Assembly (NCBI GenBank): GCA_017960475.1
Contig: JAGCZH010000005.1
Coordinates: forward strand, 1 to 64,000
DNA: 64,000 nt
DNA from: Bacteroidales bacterium
GTDB lineage: Bacteria > Bacteroidota > Bacteroidia > Bacteroidales > P3
Direction: 5' to 3'
Part shown: positions 1 through 8,747 of the stretch, piece by piece
Numbering within the stretch: the stretch's first letter is position 1
Layout of the letters: the number at the start of each line of letters is the position of its first letter
Notes under the pieces: model-generated
Told to the model about the DNA's origin: nothing
Database searches by the model: none
The model's input: only the letters and a program-made list of their open reading frames with translations
Position numbers and translations under genes: made by a program

Positions 1-425
1 CCATTCTCGTGAATAAAGGGGGTGCTTTCATAATAACTCATGCATTCCTTTAAATAAGGAAATCCTTTAATACTGCCAATAATACCCGCTTCTATCTGAT
101 ATTTGTCAAAAAATTCATATCCTGAGAAAAACTGGTTGTCAAGGAAATTGTCGAAGCTTTTATAAACCTCCACATCAGAATCCAAGTATATGCCGCCATA
201 ATTATACAGAGCATAAAGTCTTATGTAATCGGCGGCGGCAGCGTATTTTTTGACAGACATGGCCTCACGAGTGAATTGCAAACTGTCAAAGTCAAAGCTG
301 TTGCCGTCCCAACAACGAATCTCGTAGTCGGGAAGATATTTTTTCCAACTGCGTATGCATTTTTTGATTAATGCTGGCTTTTTGTCACCACTGAACCAGC
401 AATAATGTATTATTTTTGGAATCAT
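1..425 (-). CDS. GT32 glycosyltransferase, copy 1 (3' end cut by window)
   Basis: 141 residues are visible and the C-terminus lies beyond the window edge. The protein opens with MIPKIIHYCWFSGDKKP and has the nucleotide-sugar/metal-binding DSD motif at residues 82-84 after a GGIYL strand, the signature of the GT32 (OCH1-like, DXD sugar-binding) family. These cytoplasmic enzymes add one sugar to a lipid-linked glycan during capsule or O-antigen assembly. It is nearly identical to the next gene through about residue 90 and diverges after that, so the pair is a recent tandem duplication. It is the last gene of the minus-strand polysaccharide operon visible here. Donor and acceptor cannot be read from sequence. 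The start is the ATG at 425-423, aligned with all four paralogues. Confidence 0.85.
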   Translation of the reverse strand, partial: MIPKIIHYCWFSGDKKPALIKKCIRSWKKYLPDYEIRCWDGNSFDFDSLQFTREAMSVKKYAAAADYIRLYALYNYGGIYLDSDVEVYKSFDNFLDNQFFSGYEFFDKYQIEAGIIGSIKGFPYLKECMSYYESTPFIHEN

Positions 426-473
426 TTTAGGGGCACGAATTGTTCAAATATCAAATATATAGTTTGACGATAC

Positions 474-1235
474 TCAATTATGAAAAACTCTATTTTTGAT
501 TTTTTCAATCTTTCTATATGTTTTCAGAAGATTATGCTTGTAACAAAACATCCATACTTTACCACGATTCAATTTGTCAACACCCCAGGCTGAGAAGTTG
601 TGATGTAGTGCTGTGAGGGGTGCATAGTCAACATCCTGATGATCGTAAATGTAATTGCCGTTTGCGAAAATGCTCCGTGGATATATATGAATCCCATTTG
701 ATAGTAATTGTTCTTTATCTTCACAGACAAAACCATATTTTAACGCTTGACGTGCATAAACTTCAGGTGCCATTGTTGTTTTGTTGTCAAAGGTTCCATC
801 ATGATGAATGAAATGCGTTGTCTCGTAATATTGCATACATTCCTTTAAATAATCAAATCCTTTTTTGCTTCCCATTATTCCTGCCTCTATGAAGTCCTTA
901 TATTCAGTACCGCATCGGTTTCTGTCTATGCCCGAAAAGAAGATGTTATCGAGAAAAGAATCTAGATTTTTAAAAACTTCTACATCTGAATCTAGATATA
1001 TGCCGCCATAATTATATAGGGCATACAATCTTACATAGTCGGCTGCTGCTGCATATTGTTTTACTGACATTGCCTCACGAGTGAAATCAAGACTGTCGAA
1101 GTCGAAACTATTGCCGTCCCAGCAGCGTATTTCATAGTCAGGAAGATGCTTCTTCCAACTACGTATGCATTTCCGAATTAAGGCGGGCTTCTTATCGCCA
1201 CTGAACCAACAATAATGTATTATCTTGGGGATCAT
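474..1235 (-). CDS. GT32 glycosyltransferase, copy 2
   Basis: 253 aa, full length for the small bacterial GT32 capsule enzymes. The IIHYCWFS N-terminal motif is at residues 5-12, a CWDGNSFDFDS segment at about 38-48, and the catalytic DSD at 82-84. No signal peptide or membrane segment is visible, so it acts in the cytoplasm or at the inner membrane face on lipid-linked oligosaccharide. It starts 13 bases after the upstream GT2 gene stops and is followed 48 bases later by its tandem duplicate. Compared with copy 1 it has a short insertion near residue 105 (an RNRCGTEY segment), in the part of the fold expected to shape acceptor choice. The family call is firm; sugar specificity is unknown. 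Confidence 0.88.
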   Translation of the reverse strand: MIPKIIHYCWFSGDKKPALIRKCIRSWKKHLPDYEIRCWDGNSFDFDSLDFTREAMSVKQYAAAADYVRLYALYNYGGIYLDSDVEVFKNLDSFLDNIFFSGIDRNRCGTEYKDFIEAGIMGSKKGFDYLKECMQYYETTHFIHHDGTFDNKTTMAPEVYARQALKYGFVCEDKEQLLSNGIHIYPRSIFANGNYIYDHQDVDYAPLTALHHNFSAWGVDKLNRGKVWMFCYKHNLLKTYRKIEKIKNRVFHN

Positions 1236-1247
1236 GTTGTTTTAACG

Positions 1248-2129
1248 TTAGTTGTTTTGGCCAAATAGTTTTCTGTACAGGTTGACAAGGTCTATACTTC
1301 GCAAAAGATACCCTAATGTCTTAAAATGCCATCGAGTGGTGTCGTGTGTTGCAATCCAATATGTTAACCATGCATTGTAGTAATGCAGAGGCATAAAATA
1401 GTGTAGGTAATACTTGCAGTAGTTGTTGTGGCAATCTCGAATGTTTGCGACCATTACAGGATTAGCTGTATGCATCAAACTGTCAGGGTTTTCCCTCTTT
1501 AGCAGTGTCACTTTGTCGATGACGCCAACAGATTTGCCTTCAGCCAATGTTTGCAGAAAGGGACTTCCGTCTTGATACATCGGATAGCGACTGTCAAATC
1601 CTCCTTTGGCGGCAAAAGTAGCCCGATGGATGAAATTGGTGGCCGTACATATCCCCAGAAGCCTATGGTTCAAAAGGTAAATCATCTGTTTGCGCGCCTT
1701 ACCATGAGGAAGATGTGTTCGGTTGACAGGCCCTTTCGCTCCCTGGTCATCAAATGGTTGCTCATGAGCATACCATACAGGAATCATCGTGTTTGTCGAA
1801 CAATGCTTTACGTATGTCTCAATTGCATCATCAGGAAGTATGTCATCGCCATCGAGACATTTCACCCACTCTCCTCGCACTTCGCAAAGTCCAGCATTGT
1901 AGTTGGCGGTTACGCCGCTGTTTTGCATCGTCTGCGTTTGGGCTGTACGGACAAAGCGTTCACGATGTTTCTCAATCCATCGGCGGGCAACGGCAACCGA
2001 GTCATCTATTGAACAGTCGTCAGTGACAATCAACTCTATATCGTTGTATGTCTGCCGATATACACTATCCAGTGTTGCCTCAATGTAGTGGGCGCAATTG
2101 AATGTGGCAACGATAATGCTGACTAACAT
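1248..2129 (-). CDS. GT2 family glycosyltransferase
   Basis: 293 aa with a GT-A fold. The N-terminal Rossmann strand is VSIIVATFN (residues 3-11), the first acidic motif TDDCS is at 36-40, and the metal/nucleotide-binding DGDD is at 93-96 within KCLDGDDILPDD. This is the inverting GT2 family that transfers a sugar from a nucleotide donor to a growing lipid-linked glycan. No transmembrane tail is seen, so it is probably cytoplasmic. Its ATG lies inside the last seven bases of the upstream GT9-like gene, which indicates translational coupling in the capsule operon. Substrate cannot be inferred. Confidence 0.87.
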   Translation of the reverse strand: MLVSIIVATFNCAHYIEATLDSVYRQTYNDIELIVTDDCSIDDSVAVARRWIEKHRERFVRTAQTQTMQNSGVTANYNAGLCEVRGEWVKCLDGDDILPDDAIETYVKHCSTNTMIPVWYAHEQPFDDQGAKGPVNRTHLPHGKARKQMIYLLNHRLLGICTATNFIHRATFAAKGGFDSRYPMYQDGSPFLQTLAEGKSVGVIDKVTLLKRENPDSLMHTANPVMVANIRDCHNNYCKYYLHYFMPLHYYNAWLTYWIATHDTTRWHFKTLGYLLRSIDLVNLYRKLFGQNN

Positions 2130-3187
2130 ATTCCTGTAATTTTTTCCATTGCCACTACTATACGTTCGCTTTCAATGCTCTGCAATCCTTCCAACTGTAC
2201 ACTTTGATAAGAATGCAATGTATTGCTTTCGTATGCTTGTTGTAGTTCCTTGTTAAACAGTACTATTTGATTAGGCTGGTCTAATTTGATCGATTCATAT
2301 TCGTTTGCGCTGAGCACGACACAGGGCTTTTCGAGTTGCACCGCCAAGTGATATATGAAAGTATTTACAGTAACCACGAACAAACATTTAGATACCACGG
2401 CCGGATATTCAGGTAATGGATAAGTGTAGCCGTCAATGAATTGAGCGTTGTGCGTTGCTAATTTGGCGCTAAGAATGGTTGCATATTTTTTATAATCACC
2501 ATTAAAGAAGATAATATAGCCTTTTGACAACAAAAACTCAACAATGGTCATTGTTTGCTCTTCCGACAACTTGCCTTGGGTGTTTCCACCCTCAACCACA
2601 ACCACATAGGGCTTATTCAAAACCTCATCACGACTCTTCTCGGCAATTGGCAAGATAGGTGGTGTGTGTTTAAAAGCAGCAGGAAGTGTAAACCATCGAT
2701 TCATTACTTTGTTGTTGGCTGACTCGTAATATAGCTTAGCATCGCGAAATCCTTCCCCAAAATAGTAATTGTCTGCTCTCACCAGTTTCTGCAGATGCCT
2801 GGCGCGAAAATCGACATATACGTTGGCTTTAAAAAGTTTAAAGAACAGCTGTTCAATTCTTAATGGATGGTCTGGGCTCTCGAATGAGCGATACAAATCA
2901 AAATGATTTACATGAGGAAAAGAGTCCATTCCTGTCGCTAACGGCACCCATTGGCGCATCCCAACAACGATTATTCTGCATTGTGACCATGCATAGTGCT
3001 CGCGAATAACACTATAATAACTTCTGAACCAGAGATAGTCACCCAATCCACCGCTCTCCGTTGTGAGCACCACAATCGGTTGTCGCCGCAAACGCCACAC
3101 CCATACTTGGCTGATTTCTTTTAAGAAACTGCCTAAATAATGAGGATGCTGCTTCAAGAACTGGCGCAGGGAGGATAGCTTTGGCAT
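2123..3187 (-). CDS. GT9-like (heptosyltransferase-type) glycosyltransferase
   Basis: 354 aa with a two-domain GT-B look. The N-terminal domain has the glycine-rich ESGGLGDYLWF motif at about residues 44-53, matching the GGLGD start of ADP-heptose:LPS heptosyltransferases (GT9). The C-terminal domain has VVVVEGGNTQGKLS and, near residues 270-295, TVNTFIYHLAVQLEKPCVVLSA, the place where GT9 enzymes carry their donor-binding segment. The canonical D-x-x-H of true heptosyltransferases is altered (VNTFIYHLA), so the donor may not be heptose. It sits between a pyruvyl transferase and a GT2 gene and overlaps the latter by seven bases. Family call moderate; donor unknown. Confidence 0.68.
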   Translation of the reverse strand: MPKLSSLRQFLKQHPHYLGSFLKEISQVWVWRLRRQPIVVLTTESGGLGDYLWFRSYYSVIREHYAWSQCRIIVVGMRQWVPLATGMDSFPHVNHFDLYRSFESPDHPLRIEQLFFKLFKANVYVDFRARHLQKLVRADNYYFGEGFRDAKLYYESANNKVMNRWFTLPAAFKHTPPILPIAEKSRDEVLNKPYVVVVEGGNTQGKLSEEQTMTIVEFLLSKGYIIFFNGDYKKYATILSAKLATHNAQFIDGYTYPLPEYPAVVSKCLFVVTVNTFIYHLAVQLEKPCVVLSANEYESIKLDQPNQIVLFNKELQQAYESNTLHSYQSVQLEGLQSIESERIVVAMEKITGIC

Positions 3188-3198
3188 GGATTGCGTGA

Positions 3199-4131
3199 TT
3201 ACATTTTTAGGTTTTGCTTAAACGGGCAACTGTCAACAATCTGTTTTAAATCAATTTGTGGTTTTTCAATCAAGTAATCATATTTATCAATACCCGTTTC
3301 AAGCATTGTTTTCAAATCAATTGGTTTGTTTTGCTTTCTTTTTACCGATGCCAAATAATCCAAGTATTTAAAATCGCCACCGATAATATTTTGATTATTG
3401 TCAACAGACACCCATATATTTGGAATATTGTATGCGTCAGCAATGATAAGTCCGTGCAAGGAAGATGATAGTATTATTCTGCATTCACAAATACTATTCA
3501 CCACATTCTTCCAGTCGGTATAATCAACCATACTGATATATGTGATATGGTTGCCACTGCGAATGGATGCTGTTATTTCAGAGGTTTCATCTGCTGCATT
3601 TAGAATGACTCCAACCTGATCTGATACGTTGACTGTAGGTTTATATAGTATTGGCAACAATAAGACAGGATCACCATATATCTCTGGACAGGACAGACCC
3701 GCTTTAATAAGCCGTTCTCGTGTTAATGGTCCTCTTACGGTCAATACTTGTTTTAACTTTGGAATAGGGCCATTATTCGATATGCATCCAGCTCCCCATA
3801 CTATGCTGTGCCGATTCCCGTAATGAATAATGCTTCCAATACATAGATAATTCTCCCTTTTAATCTTGGATAGAAACGAACTGTCTTTGAATCGTATATT
3901 TAAATGAAATAAATCTCTTAGAATGTAATAGTTGAGATCGTCCCCTAGATTTCTCCGAATGATTTTTCCATCACGATAGTCAACCCAGGAATTGATAATG
4001 GTCAATTCTTTAAGGTGAAACAACAACGGTAAGTCATATTCTATATTTGAACAGCATGTAAACAATATCTTAATCTTGTTAAAGAACGCCCATCTTATCT
4101 TATTAATTATATGAGTAATACTGAATCGCAT
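3199..4131 (-). CDS. Polysaccharide pyruvyl transferase family protein
   Basis: 310 aa. It matches the PS_pyruv_trans family (CsaB/WcaK/AmsJ type). It has NLGDDLNYYILRDLF near residue 62, a GAGCISN segment near 115, VRGPLTRERL near 133, YGDPVLLLP near 152, and SSSLHGLIIADAYNIP near 221, the conserved SxHG signature. These enzymes move pyruvate from PEP onto a sugar as a ketal, giving the polymer a negative charge. They act in the cytoplasm on the lipid-linked repeat unit or a precursor. Eleven bases separate it from the next gene. Some members of the family have other roles, so the reaction is probable rather than certain. Confidence 0.78.
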   Translation of the reverse strand: MRFSITHIINKIRWAFFNKIKILFTCCSNIEYDLPLLFHLKELTIINSWVDYRDGKIIRRNLGDDLNYYILRDLFHLNIRFKDSSFLSKIKRENYLCIGSIIHYGNRHSIVWGAGCISNNGPIPKLKQVLTVRGPLTRERLIKAGLSCPEIYGDPVLLLPILYKPTVNVSDQVGVILNAADETSEITASIRSGNHITYISMVDYTDWKNVVNSICECRIILSSSLHGLIIADAYNIPNIWVSVDNNQNIIGGDFKYLDYLASVKRKQNKPIDLKTMLETGIDKYDYLIEKPQIDLKQIVDSCPFKQNLKM

Positions 4132-4154
4132 TTTAATGAAATAACAATACTGGT

Positions 4155-5411
4155 TTAGCTCTTTATTACAGTTTCATATGTCTTAATCAGTTCGCAGACA
4201 TGCTCTTTTATATTTTTCACTCGGCAGTGTGCTTCTAGTGTATTTGAGATATATGTATGAATAGCATTAGCGATCTCAGATGGGCTATTCGGTGGAACAA
4301 GTAATCCTGCGGATTTATCGTGTATCTGCATTTCGGCACCACCACAACGGGTTGCAATGACATATTTGTGCTGGGCCAGGGCTTCACTGATATTCAAACC
4401 GAACACTTCCAGGTAAATGGCGGGATGTATCAGACAATGATACTCTCTTATCATTTCCGTTGCTTGCTCGAATGGCACTTTTCCATGCCAAACGATTCTC
4501 TTGTCATGGCGGTATTTCCTTTTTAGCTTGTTTTGATAACGTAGTTCCGACTTGTTCCCTGGGCCACCTATCAGATGCAGTTCAATATTAGTATTGTCAA
4601 TTGATTCAAATGCTTTCAACAAGACATGTATACCTTTGACATAATTGATTCGTCCAATGTAGTAGAACTTAGTAATTGGAGTTTTGTCACTCATGATTCG
4701 TTGTGTGCCTAATTCTATTGTTGGGATGCCATGAGGGACGACAGTGATTTTTGATGATGGGCAGCCATTTCTCCTGAGGGCATCTGCCATTGCGTCGGAA
4801 GGGGATATAAAGAGTGTTACATTTCCATATAGTTCTTGCCACTCATTAATCTTTTGAGTAACAATCAGTCCTGTTTCTCCTATAGGAGATACAAAAGGCA
4901 TGAATGGTAGTCTTTTCAGTAATCTTCCAAATTTCAGATAGTTTTCTTGAGAACATCTCTTCAGTAGCGGGTACCACATCAACCCTGTTGGTGTATGTCT
5001 AAGATAACATTTCAAACAATGGGTATAGTCTGCTGGAATGCAGCATATTTCATCATTTGTATTGATCAGTGTCCCTGCCGGGCATACGATGCCTCCATGA
5101 TGGGCTGTGACGACACAGGGTATGTTCAAACACTTGCACACGCGTGATGTCAAGAGTTTCTCCCCGTTGGCATGGACCACATCTGGACTAAGTTCCTTAA
5201 GCGTATCTTCCAGTCCCGTCCCATCATTTATCTGATATACCGATATATCCTTGTATTTTCGAATACTGGGTCGTTGGCTTCTATTGAACGAAACTACGGT
5301 TGTATTTATTTCTTGTAGTTGTGACAGTTCGTCGACGATGTTGCGAACATACACCTGCCCTCCTCCATAGTCGGAGAAGAAATCTCCTGAAGCCACAACC
5401 ACCAGTTTCAT
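4155..5411 (-). CDS. GT4 family glycosyltransferase with Cys cluster
   Basis: 418 aa, GT-B fold. The N-terminal acceptor domain has the glycine-rich SDYGGGQVYVRN loop (residues 13-24). The C-terminal donor domain has the retaining GT4 signature EVFGLNISEALAQ (E-x7-E) near residue 357, followed by VIATRCGGAEMQIHD. A cysteine-rich stretch near residues 112-145 (VCPAG, then ICCI and HCLKC) is also present in the GT4 encoded at 16.9-18.1 kb. I read it as a structural, perhaps metal-binding, element, which is inference. The ATG overlaps the following GT32 gene region by four bases (ATGA), so the genes are coupled. Sugar specificity is unknown. Confidence 0.86.
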   Translation of the reverse strand: MKLVVVASGDFFSDYGGGQVYVRNIVDELSQLQEINTTVVSFNRSQRPSIRKYKDISVYQINDGTGLEDTLKELSPDVVHANGEKLLTSRVCKCLNIPCVVTAHHGGIVCPAGTLINTNDEICCIPADYTHCLKCYLRHTPTGLMWYPLLKRCSQENYLKFGRLLKRLPFMPFVSPIGETGLIVTQKINEWQELYGNVTLFISPSDAMADALRRNGCPSSKITVVPHGIPTIELGTQRIMSDKTPITKFYYIGRINYVKGIHVLLKAFESIDNTNIELHLIGGPGNKSELRYQNKLKRKYRHDKRIVWHGKVPFEQATEMIREYHCLIHPAIYLEVFGLNISEALAQHKYVIATRCGGAEMQIHDKSAGLLVPPNSPSEIANAIHTYISNTLEAHCRVKNIKEHVCELIKTYETVIKS

Positions 5412-6118
5412 CTTCTAGTTCCTCTAACGCGTTCCAACATATGATAGAAACCCATCAGTCCGTTGCGTTGGCAAAAATAGTACAATCGACTTTTTTCTGA
5501 ATAGTCCAGCCATGAACCCTGGCACCAGTGGATCGCGCTTTTATCGTAAAAACTGTATTTGTCATGAATGTGGTCCAAGGGATACACCGTTACGCCGTTC
5601 GTGAGATTATAGAGTTTGTTCTCCGAAGTGTAACCATACTTTTCCAAAATCGGAACCAATGCGTGACATACCGTTGTGTGGTTCTCTGGCGTATAATGCA
5701 CATTTTGGTAGTAGTCCAAAGCCTCTTTCAAAAAGGGATGTCCTTTTTCAGACCCCATTATGGCGCACTCCAAGTCATAGAGAACCTTATTGTCAATAAC
5801 ATACGGTTCTGTTCCTGTGAAGAATGAATTGTTCAGGAATGAATCGAACGACTTAAAGACTTCGACATCAGAGTCCAAATAGATACCGCCTTCAGTATAT
5901 AGCGCGTAGAGGCGAATATAATCAGACGCCACAGCCCAACGTTTGGCAGCCATACCCTCCTTAACGTACGGTACGCTGTCGAAATCGAAACTATTGCCAT
6001 CCCACAGTCTCAACTTGTAGTCAGGCAGGATTCGATTCCAGCTTCTTAGACATCTTTTCACCAGGTCTGGATATGGATCCCCACTAAACCAGCAATAATG
6101 GATTATTTTGGGTATCAT
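5408..6118 (-). CDS. GT32 glycosyltransferase, copy 3
   Basis: 236 aa. The MIPKIIHYCWFSGD start, LRLWDGNSFDFDSVP at about residues 36-50, and DSD at 82-84 place it with the other GT32 enzymes of this locus. Unlike copies 1 and 2 it has YTEGGIY before the DSD and a distinct C-terminal half, with HWCQGSW near residue 213. It overlaps its neighbours by four bases on both sides (ATGA junctions), so it is translated in a coupled chain with copy 4 and the GT4 gene. It probably adds a different residue of the repeat unit from copies 1 and 2. Acceptor and donor cannot be told. Confidence 0.86.
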   Translation of the reverse strand: MIPKIIHYCWFSGDPYPDLVKRCLRSWNRILPDYKLRLWDGNSFDFDSVPYVKEGMAAKRWAVASDYIRLYALYTEGGIYLDSDVEVFKSFDSFLNNSFFTGTEPYVIDNKVLYDLECAIMGSEKGHPFLKEALDYYQNVHYTPENHTTVCHALVPILEKYGYTSENKLYNLTNGVTVYPLDHIHDKYSFYDKSAIHWCQGSWLDYSEKSRLYYFCQRNGLMGFYHMLERVRGTRR

Positions 6119-6900
6119 AATCTTTCTCGTATTTGTTCGACCTTCTTATACAAAGGCATCAATTGTGGGTGATTATAGCAGAACCTAAACAACGGACCCC
6201 GGTCTGTATAGAACCAACTGGAGGCATTTTGATGATGCGCTATCGTTTGAGGTGTGTCTATCTTGTTCGAGTTTTGTATTATAGGCTCAGCATATATCTT
6301 GATACCAGAATGAAGCGACTGATTGGAATTCGTTTGCTGATAACCATACTTTCGCAGCACAGACTCCATAACGACAGGCGCTGTCGACAACTGTGGCGAC
6401 CCGTCGGGTTTACAGACTGTTCTGTTTCGTTCATCGCAAACGTTAGTAAGTCGCGTAAACGTATCAGTACTCACCTCATCCTCAGGAAGTTGCTCGTAGA
6501 ACGCCATCATCTCCTTCAAGGGCGTGAACCCTTTGACAGCGCCAAAGACAGCTGCTTCAGGAAAATAATACTGTTGGCCCTCATTTGCATCAATACCCCA
6601 AAAGGCATTGTTTTCAAGCAGGTCTTCAAATGTATTCAAGACAAGCACATCAGAATCGAGGTATATCCCGCCCATCGTGTAGACAGCATACAAACGAATG
6701 TAGTCGGCAGCGAAGGCCCATTTCCTCATCTCTATGCACTTTTTCACAAACGGGACACTATCAAAATCAAATCGTTTACCATCCCACAAAACAATATCAT
6801 AATCCCGCAACTGCTTCTGCCACGACTTGATACAAGCGCGTATTTGCGGAGGATACTTCTCTCCACTAAACCAACAATAATGAATTACTTTTGGAATCAT
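6115..6900 (-). CDS. GT32 glycosyltransferase, copy 4
   Basis: 261 aa. The N-terminus is MIPKVIHYCWFSGEKYP, with VLWDGKRFDFDSVPF near residues 37-51 and DSD at 82-84. The central part is longer than in copy 3 (an insertion around FTRLTNVCDERN, about residues 148-160), and the C-terminus has the family HHQNASSWF motif, where His and Trp line the sugar pocket in relatives. ATGA overlaps join it to the deacetylase-like gene upstream and to copy 3 downstream. It is a cytoplasmic or membrane-face sugar transferase for capsule assembly, specificity unknown. Confidence 0.86.
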   Translation of the reverse strand: MIPKVIHYCWFSGEKYPPQIRACIKSWQKQLRDYDIVLWDGKRFDFDSVPFVKKCIEMRKWAFAADYIRLYAVYTMGGIYLDSDVLVLNTFEDLLENNAFWGIDANEGQQYYFPEAAVFGAVKGFTPLKEMMAFYEQLPEDEVSTDTFTRLTNVCDERNRTVCKPDGSPQLSTAPVVMESVLRKYGYQQTNSNQSLHSGIKIYAEPIIQNSNKIDTPQTIAHHQNASSWFYTDRGPLFRFCYNHPQLMPLYKKVEQIRERL

Positions 6901-7781
6901 TTCTTAGTTGCCAATGCTTTTTCGTAATACTCGTTCGCCGTGACAAATATGACATTGTCATTTTTTGAAATGTTATCAATAAGCGAGTGATAAACATTTC
7001 TATTTCTATCGTTTAAAAGATAACGATAATGGGTGCCAAGGGCAGAGAAACCACAACTATCCAGATCATTTTTCACTTTCTTGAATAATGTTTCAGCTTC
7101 TACCCCATCTTCGAAAGTGTGCGAGCCGAAATAGTGAATTCCATAACGGTGGTGCAGAGGTTGTGGTGTCTTTTTCCTCCTGTCAATAAAAGATTCAGGA
7201 TGCTCAAAATATGTCTTGATTGTCTCCAATCGGTTTTTTGCTCGAACACGTCCACTAGAAAAGAGATGCATGCCAAGCATGTTCATATAATTCAGCACCG
7301 TGAGATCAATCACATTCCCTGGTGGTATTATTGTTTTCACCTCTACTTGAAAAACCTTTTCAAGATACTCCTTCCCATCACGCAGTGACGCAAAAGACAT
7401 TCTGTCGCCAATCAGTTCGGCTCCAAGTTCAGTGTAGCGATGATAAACACCGTGTTGTGCAATCTCTATTACGCCTTGGGTAGCCATAGCAGTCAGTTCT
7501 TGGACAAGTTCTTTGTTGTCTCCAACAGGATGTAGTTTGTGATATTCTGACAGCTCCTCTGCCGTAGCGTTTTGTTCCCACAATCGAAGATTCTCAAATT
7601 TTTTCTCGTAGGGTATTTCCACATCGAATATCTTTCGCTCAGAACCATGTGCGAAAGGAATGACGGCCAATGTGATGGGAATAACGCCCCAATAAGGACC
7701 ATAGGCCAAACGAAGTTCCTCCACTGTAGTATAGAAATTCGTGTCGTCGTCGCGAAGACAAATATATTTTGGGGAAGACAT
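6897..7781 (-). CDS. NodB-like polysaccharide deacetylase family protein
   Basis: 294 aa without a signal peptide. Residues 8-15 read CLRDDDTN, the acidic metal/catalytic motif of carbohydrate esterase 4-like proteins. H110 and H114 (QHGVYH) give the H-x3-H metal triad partner, and IIPPGN at 151-156 matches the family's P-P-G substrate-groove motif. Such enzymes remove N-acetyl groups from amino sugars using a divalent metal. Lack of an export signal and its place inside a chain of glycosyltransferases suggest it acts on a cytoplasmic lipid-linked intermediate or sugar. It starts five bases after the upstream GT2 gene ends and overlaps the following GT32 by four. DUF2334-like members have unproved activity, so the reaction is inferred. 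Confidence 0.72.
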   Translation of the reverse strand: MSSPKYICLRDDDTNFYTTVEELRLAYGPYWGVIPITLAVIPFAHGSERKIFDVEIPYEKKFENLRLWEQNATAEELSEYHKLHPVGDNKELVQELTAMATQGVIEIAQHGVYHRYTELGAELIGDRMSFASLRDGKEYLEKVFQVEVKTIIPPGNVIDLTVLNYMNMLGMHLFSSGRVRAKNRLETIKTYFEHPESFIDRRKKTPQPLHHRYGIHYFGSHTFEDGVEAETLFKKVKNDLDSCGFSALGTHYRYLLNDRNRNVYHSLIDNISKNDNVIFVTANEYYEKALATKK

Positions 7782-7785
7782 TATT

Positions 7786-8745
7786 TTAAGATTCTTTGTG
7801 TGATTGTAGCAAGTGCAAATAATGCTTGTGGAATTTGCGTGTTCCGAGTATTCTAATATACCAGTACCAAAACAGATCTTTTACGTTCGTTTTAAAATTG
7901 AATCGGGGTGTGACGATGCGGAGTAGCTGCAAAAGAGGTCTCACATCCCAATCGTTGTGTTTGTATTGCAGATTCATCAGCCAGCGAACATTGTACATCC
8001 AACGACCAATCCATTCACTTTTTAATTCGGGAAATTCATATATGTTTCTTAATGTCAAAACCTCTGTATCAATCCAGTCGCTGGTTTTATTATAGCTGTC
8101 AGTGGTTTGGATTGAGTTTTCCCTACGGTAGTAGTTATAGCAACCAATACCTGATATATATAGGCAGTTGATATGTTGCAGCATTTCAAGTATAAAGGTC
8201 TTGTCCTCATGCACATGACCTTCACGGAAACGTATGGTGTCGAACAACTTCCGTCGGAATATCTTCATGCAGACTGTGTTGTCGATTGGGGTGTCTTTAT
8301 AGTTGTTGAGAATTAGTTCTTTCCGACCCCTATAATATTTATCAGGTATATGATAGAATTGGTCGCCCCAACCAATGCGTTTTGCTGGATATTGTACCAC
8401 GTCGACATCAGGATGTTCTTCCATAAAAGCAACGTTACCCTCGTAGGTGTCGGGTTCGATAGTGTCGTCGGAGTCAACAAAGGCTATATATTTGCCTTTG
8501 GCGGCGTCAATGCCTCTGTTTCTTGCACTGCTTAGACCGCCATTGGATTTGTGTATCACCCTTATGCGACTATCAATGGCCGCATACTCGTCGCACATCT
8601 CAGGGCAATTGTCAGGTGAGCCATCATCTACCAATATCAAATCCCAGTCCTGCATTGTCTGTGCTTGGATGCTTTTTATACAAGCATCCAAGTATGGCTC
8701 GGTCTTATAAATGGGAACGATTATTGAAAGTAGGGGAGACGGCAT
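7786..8745 (-). CDS. GT2 family glycosyltransferase
   Basis: 319 aa GT-A enzyme. LLSIIVPIYKTEPYL is the first strand and loop, LVDDGSPDNCPE at 38-49 is the nucleotide-binding motif, and FVDSDDTIEPD at 89-99 carries the metal-binding DSDD. The SSARNRGID helix (72-80) is typical of bacterial capsule GT2 enzymes of the EpsJ/CpsI type. No membrane segment is evident. It starts two bases downstream of GT32 copy 5 and is followed by the deacetylase gene. It probably transfers a hexose or N-acetylhexosamine in the repeat unit; the exact sugar cannot be assigned. Confidence 0.9.
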   Translation of the reverse strand: MPSPLLSIIVPIYKTEPYLDACIKSIQAQTMQDWDLILVDDGSPDNCPEMCDEYAAIDSRIRVIHKSNGGLSSARNRGIDAAKGKYIAFVDSDDTIEPDTYEGNVAFMEEHPDVDVVQYPAKRIGWGDQFYHIPDKYYRGRKELILNNYKDTPIDNTVCMKIFRRKLFDTIRFREGHVHEDKTFILEMLQHINCLYISGIGCYNYYRRENSIQTTDSYNKTSDWIDTEVLTLRNIYEFPELKSEWIGRWMYNVRWLMNLQYKHNDWDVRPLLQLLRIVTPRFNFKTNVKDLFWYWYIRILGTRKFHKHYLHLLQSHKES

Positions 8746-8747
8746 TA

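Noticed and set aside
6133-6927. Long plus-strand frame opposite the GT32 copy 4 gene
   Set aside because: Entirely antisense to a well-supported GT32 gene and without any recognisable domain.
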